A stretch of 64,000 nt of DNA from CAZDGV01 sp964505195 (GTDB taxonomy: Bacteria; Bacteroidota; Bacteroidia; Chitinophagales; Chitinophagaceae), in NCBI GenBank assembly GCA_964505195.1, contig CAZDGV010000001.1, positions 182,200 to 246,199 on the forward strand. The letters run 5' to 3'. Shown here piece after piece: positions 60,326 through 64,000 of the stretch. The notes beneath the pieces are model-generated. The model searched no databases, had not been told where the DNA came from, and saw only the letters and a program-made list of their open reading frames with translations. The position numbers were made by a program, and so were the translations under genes. The number at the start of each line of letters is the position of its first letter. Within the stretch, counting starts at the first letter, position 1.

Positions 60326-63265
60326 TTACAGCGATGCATTGGTAAATGCTTTGTAAAGCAACCCATGCACCTTGCCGCGCACATTCAGCTTGAGCAATTT
60401 GGTATTGGTGCCGCCTTCGGGGTAAACGCGGTTCGAAAGAAAAATAAATACCAATTGATGTTTCGGATCGGCCCATACGCCCGTTCCTGTGTAACCTGTA
60501 TGGCCAAAAGTTTCTGGCGATGCCTCTAAGCAAGGATAAGGTTCAGCGCGTGTTGCATTGTCCTTTTCTGGCTTATCGAATCCAAGTCCGCGCCGGCTGC
60601 CCGCTGCGCCGTATGTAGTGAATAACTTTACAGTTTCGGGCTTTAAAAATGGACGACCACCTATGCTGCCGCCATTGCAAAACAGCTGCATCATTACTGC
60701 CATTTCATACGCGGTGCTGAATAAACCGGCATGCCCTGCAATGCCACCAAACATGGCGGCACCGGGATCGTGTACATCGCCATGCAACTGCTGCAAACGA
60801 AATATTTTTTCCCGTTCTGTAGGAACAATGGTGTTTATCGGCAAATGATGCAAGGGCTTAAATCCTGTAGTATAAAAGCCGAGCGGTTCGTAAAAGTTTT
60901 TTCTAAGGTATTCGTCGAGCGAGCTTCCGCTGATTTGCTCTACTATTTTTCCAAGAAAAATAAAATCATTGTCGCTATACACATACTTGCCATTTGCACC
61001 CAATTCACTTTGCAGTATGCGCTGATGCATGGTGTCTGCCCAGTCGCTCCGCATATACATTTGATCTGCTACGCGCACACTGTAATTTTCCTTCCGAACG
61101 GTACTGAAAAAGCCTTGCTTTGGTATGCCCGTTGCAGTATCAATGGTTTCGCGAAAAAAAGGAATCCATGCTTTTAACCCTGCTTGATGCAGTAAAACAT
61201 CATCGATGCGTAAAGCCGCTTTATTGCTACCTCTTACCCATGGCAGATAATCGCCCAGAGTTCCATCCAGCCGAATTTTTCCTTCCTCATACAATTTCAT
61301 CACCGCAACGGTGGTAGCGCATATTTTCGTAACGGAAGCCATGTCGAAAACCATATTGGTTTGCATCGGCTGTAAACGATCGTAGCGAGTGTGCCCGAAA
61401 GCTTTTTCATAAACAATGTTTCCGTCTTTCACCGCCATAACTACCGCGCCGGGAAAGGCTTCCTGCACTATGGCATCTTGCATCAACGAATCAATGCTGT
61501 TTAAAAAAGTAGCTTTCAAATCATTTTTCACCGATGCATTGTTGGGCAGCAGCGGCTTGAATGAAAGTCCTGTTCCAAAAGGAAACGCATCGCATACCGT
61601 TACCGGTAATTTTCCGCGGGGCGATACTTTTCCGGTAAGCACTTCAAATGCTGCCTGCTGAATGATGGCATCGTCTTCATACGCCACCATTACATGTGCG
61701 CCTTCACAAAAATTTTGAAGTGCATAAGGGTTACCAAAGAGCATTAGAATACTTTGAGGATTTTGCAAGAGCGACCTGGTAAACTGAACTGCCGGTGCAC
61801 TTAAACCGAAATTGCGCTGAGGGCGGCGACTGTAACCATGCATACCCACCACCACCTGCTGATACTTCGATAACTGCGCCACCAGTGTAGCAATTCTTCC
61901 TGCATCTTCACGATAAGAAAAAAAGTAAACATCCGCTTTCAGCTCTGTGCGCATGCGGCGCGTCATCACGTTTTCGCCATTTGCACCAATGGCTACATAG
62001 GCAATCTTTTGCGGCTTACTGCTACGCAAATCTGCAAACTGATATGCTTCAGGAGAAAGTGGCAGGCGATGCTGCTGATTGGCAGCAAGGGTAATGGCTT
62101 GCAAGGCGATGTCACGGTGAAGCGATTCGGTATTGCGATTGAGATCTGTTACCAGATGCTGCGTATCAACAGGTTTGATTTCAGAAAGTCCGTAATGATA
62201 TTTTGCTTCCAGTACCCGCAGCACTTTTGCATCGATATTTGCCCAGCTGAGTTTACGCTTACGAATGGCTTTTTTCACCTGTGCAATGGCAGCGGGCACA
62301 TCTTCAGGCAAACAAAGCAAATCATTGCCGGCAATGATTGCCTGCACAGCTGCTTTACCGGAGGGGAAAAATTTCTTCACCCCTTGCATTTCCAAAGCAT
62401 CGGTAAATGCAATGCCTTTGTATTTCAGCTCTTCGCGTAAAAGCGCGGTTACATTATTCACAGAAAGCGAAGTAGCCAAATTGCGGGTATTGTCGATCGC
62501 GGGAATATACAGATGTCCAATCATCACACTCCCCACCTGCTCTTTAAATATTTCACGGAAAGGATAGAGTTCTAGCTCATCCAGCTGCGCCCTTGTTTTT
62601 TGAATAACTGGCAAATCGTAATGAGAATCGGTTTCCGTATCGCCGTGACCGGGAAAATGCTTGGCGCAAGCCATTACTCCTGCCTCTTCCATACCACGCA
62701 TGTATTCAATACCAAAGCGGGCAACTTTGTATTTATCCTCTCCAAAAGAACGATCATTGATAACGGGATTATTGGGATTGTTATTTACATCCACCACAGG
62801 TGCATAATTCACGTGTATGCCTATGCGCTTGCACTGTTCCGCCACTACTTGTCCGTAGCGATATACCAGTCCTCCATCGGGCAAAGCACCCAGCATGAGT
62901 TGTCGCGGCAAGTTTTTTACACTGTCGAGGCGCATACCCAAGCCCCATTCGCCATCGATGGTGACCAGCAGGGGTGTTTTTGCAATTTGCTGATAATAGT
63001 TGGTGAGGTTTGCCTGTCGTACCGGCCCGCCTTGAAAAAAGCACAACCCGCCCACATTGTATTGTTTTATCAGCGCCTCTACCTGCTGCACATGTTTGGC
63101 ACCCAGGTTGCTGTGTGCACGAATGATCATCAGCTGTGCAATTTTCTCCTCCGCACTAAGGGTACGGAAAACGCTATCGGCCCAGTTCTTGGCACGCTGC
63201 TCCTTGGTTTGTGCACTTGCCAATGAAATGGAAAACAGTAAAACTGAGGCGAAGATTGATTTCAT
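60326..63265 (-). CDS. NagZ-like GH3 beta-N-acetylglucosaminidase fused to a serine beta-lactamase-type domain
   Basis: This 979-residue secreted protein has a signal peptide (MKSIFASVLLFSISLASA-Q). Residues 30-560 are a GH3 domain: the catalytic-loop motif is KHFPGHGDTETDSH (202-215, including the general acid/base His and Asp of NagZ-type enzymes) and the nucleophile is D289 in GIAFTDALEMQGV. Residues about 590-979 are a class C beta-lactamase-like hydrolase with S-x2-K in MASVTK, a YSDN in place of the usual YxN, and GHTGYTG as the third motif. Such fusions occur in Bacteroidota and probably act on peptidoglycan or muropeptides in the periplasm. The second domain's activity is uncertain. 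It converges with ricT. Confidence 0.9.
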   Translation of the reverse strand: MKSIFASVLLFSISLASAQTKEQRAKNWADSVFRTLSAEEKIAQLMIIRAHSNLGAKHVQQVEALIKQYNVGGLCFFQGGPVRQANLTNYYQQIAKTPLLVTIDGEWGLGMRLDSVKNLPRQLMLGALPDGGLVYRYGQVVAEQCKRIGIHVNYAPVVDVNNNPNNPVINDRSFGEDKYKVARFGIEYMRGMEEAGVMACAKHFPGHGDTETDSHYDLPVIQKTRAQLDELELYPFREIFKEQVGSVMIGHLYIPAIDNTRNLATSLSVNNVTALLREELKYKGIAFTDALEMQGVKKFFPSGKAAVQAIIAGNDLLCLPEDVPAAIAQVKKAIRKRKLSWANIDAKVLRVLEAKYHYGLSEIKPVDTQHLVTDLNRNTESLHRDIALQAITLAANQQHRLPLSPEAYQFADLRSSKPQKIAYVAIGANGENVMTRRMRTELKADVYFFSYREDAGRIATLVAQLSKYQQVVVGMHGYSRRPQRNFGLSAPAVQFTRSLLQNPQSILMLFGNPYALQNFCEGAHVMVAYEDDAIIQQAAFEVLTGKVSPRGKLPVTVCDAFPFGTGLSFKPLLPNNASVKNDLKATFLNSIDSLMQDAIVQEAFPGAVVMAVKDGNIVYEKAFGHTRYDRLQPMQTNMVFDMASVTKICATTVAVMKLYEEGKIRLDGTLGDYLPWVRGSNKAALRIDDVLLHQAGLKAWIPFFRETIDTATGIPKQGFFSTVRKENYSVRVADQMYMRSDWADTMHQRILQSELGANGKYVYSDNDFIFLGKIVEQISGSSLDEYLRKNFYEPLGFYTTGFKPLHHLPINTIVPTEREKIFRLQQLHGDVHDPGAAMFGGIAGHAGLFSTAYEMAVMMQLFCNGGSIGGRPFLKPETVKLFTTYGAAGSRRGLGFDKPEKDNATRAEPYPCLEASPETFGHTGYTGTGVWADPKHQLVFIFLSNRVYPEGGTNTKLLKLNVRGKVHGLLYKAFTNASL

Positions 63266-63360
63266 AAGGGTAAAATCGTTGGTGGGGGCAATGGATGTCA
63301 TCAATAAAAAATATGGCTAAAGTTAAAGAGAAATCGTCCTGCGTTTCGGGGGAGTTGCCG

Positions 63361-63368
63361 TATTTTTG
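63361..63368 (+). promoter_or_regulatory. Candidate -7 box of mutL
   Basis: TATTTTTG is an exact TAnnTTTG match, 22 bases before the GTG start of mutL. No good -33 element is seen. Confidence 0.4.
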
Positions 63369-63390
63369 TCGTTTGCCAAAAAAGTATTCC

Positions 63391-64000
63391 GTGCCCGATA
63401 TTATTCAACTGTTGCCCGATCACATTGCCAATCAAATTGCCGCCGGAGAGGTAATCCAACGCCCCTCCAGTGCAGTGAAAGAATTGCTTGAAAATGCGGT
63501 AGATGCCGGTGCAACAGAAGTAAAGTTGCTGGTAAACGATGCGGGAAAATCATTGATACAGGTGATCGACAATGGCTGCGGCATGAGCGAAACCGACGCA
63601 CGCATGGCCTTTGAGCGCCATGCCACCTCCAAAATCAGCAGGATGGAAGATTTATTCCGCATCAAAACCATGGGATTTCGCGGAGAAGCACTTGCCTCCA
63701 TTGCTGCAGTGGCACAGGTAGAGGTAAAAACCAAACGCGCTGAAGATACAAACGGCGTGCGCATTGAAATAGAAAACAGCACTGTAATAACGCAGGAGCC
63801 GGTGGCCTGTGTAAATGGCACTTCCATTGCTATGAAGAATCTCTTCTTCAATATTCCGGCAAGACGCAACTTCCTCAAAAGCAATGCTGCAGAAATGAGG
63901 CATATAGTGGATGAATTCATTCGGGTGGCAATGGCTTTTCCGGATGTATTTTTTTCACTGAATGCAAACGGACAGGAAATGTTTCACTTGGAAAAAGGAA
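63391..64000 (+). CDS. mutL: DNA mismatch repair protein MutL, 5' part
   Basis: This is the N-terminal 203 residues of MutL, cut by the window edge. The GHKL ATPase motifs are intact: ELLENAVDAGA (metal-binding Asn), DNGCGM, RHATSKI and GFRGEALASI, followed by NLFFNIPARRNFLK. The start is GTG at 63391, giving MPDIIQLLPDHIANQIAAGEVIQRPSS, the standard MutL N-terminus. An in-frame TTG six codons upstream is less likely. The gene diverges from the GH3 fusion across 125 bases. Confidence 0.95.
   Translation, partial: MPDIIQLLPDHIANQIAAGEVIQRPSSAVKELLENAVDAGATEVKLLVNDAGKSLIQVIDNGCGMSETDARMAFERHATSKISRMEDLFRIKTMGFRGEALASIAAVAQVEVKTKRAEDTNGVRIEIENSTVITQEPVACVNGTSIAMKNLFFNIPARRNFLKSNAAEMRHIVDEFIRVAMAFPDVFFSLNANGQEMFHLEKG

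Noticed and set aside
62600..63226. A 208-codon plus-strand open frame opposite the GH3 domain
   Set aside because: It is a shadow of the catalytic GH3 domain on the other strand, with no independent support.
1..64000. CRISPR arrays, insertion sequences, integrases and phage genes
   Set aside because: None was found. The only exact long repeat noticed is the 55-bp pair at the assembly gap.

Overview
The window looks like chromosomal DNA of a Bacteroidota bacterium, most probably of the family Chitinophagaceae. The evidence is a complete gldKLMN type IX secretion/gliding set, a SusC/SusD pair, a UpxY antiterminator, a DUF4271-hemD pair, RicT, and start-proximal promoters of the Bacteroidota type (-33 TTTG, -7 TAnnTTTG). 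Placement below phylum is inference. No insertion sequence, prophage, integrase or CRISPR array is visible. One scaffold gap (100 N at 38432-38531) lies inside a gene and is flanked by the same 55 bp on both sides.

Layout. 0.3-9.1 kb, minus strand: a DUF4271 membrane protein, hemD, a YyaL/DUF255 thioredoxin-fold protein and gldK-L-M-N. 9.1-12.5 kb: a BamA/TamA-type outer-membrane protein diverging from hemW, then a small XRE regulator. 12.6-19.2 kb, minus: gpsA, an HlyD-type adaptor and a TolC-type channel without a pump, then a PLP trans-sulfuration enzyme with an APC amino-acid transporter. 19.3-24.5 kb, plus: a TonB receptor, a cobalamin riboswitch controlling a BtuB-like receptor, a MarC protein and tRNA-Arg(CCG).

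24.6-32.6 kb, minus: a carotenoid cluster (a CarH-like B12 regulator, an ECF sigma factor, crtI, crtB, idi, crtD, cruF, crtZ, crtY). The enzyme set predicts a monocyclic 3-hydroxy, 1'-hydroxy, 3',4'-desaturated carotenoid of the saproxanthin type. cruF carries one in-frame amber codon, which would push flux toward zeaxanthin if it is real. 32.8-35.0 kb: upxY with only two sugar-modification genes.

35.3-42.2 kb: a probable amino-sugar/peptidoglycan salvage neighbourhood: a NagX-like membrane acetyltransferase homologue, MurU-like nucleotidyltransferase, AmgK-like kinase fused to a RapZ C-terminal domain, an M1 peptidase and NamZ. A NagZ-like GH3 fused to a serine beta-lactamase-like domain lies at 60.3-63.3 kb. 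42.2-44.8 kb: a damage-response unit (SRAP/YedK diverging from umuD-umuC). Its UmuD appears to lack both catalytic residues, and twin ACTAA-N5-TTAGY palindromes sit in the shared intergenic region. 44.8-52.9 kb: IcmF-type fused acyl-CoA mutase, then SusD and SusC. 53.2-64 kb: zinc metallopeptidase, radA, comF, glutathione peroxidase, DNA polymerase III delta prime, ricT, the GH3 fusion and the start of mutL.

B12 links four loci: the riboswitch, BtuB, the CarH-like regulator and IcmF. The findings most worth checking are the amber cruF, the dyad-less UmuD with its paired operators, the kinase-RapZ fusion, the CarH-like variant, and a very short promoter-terminator unit at 54.2 kb.
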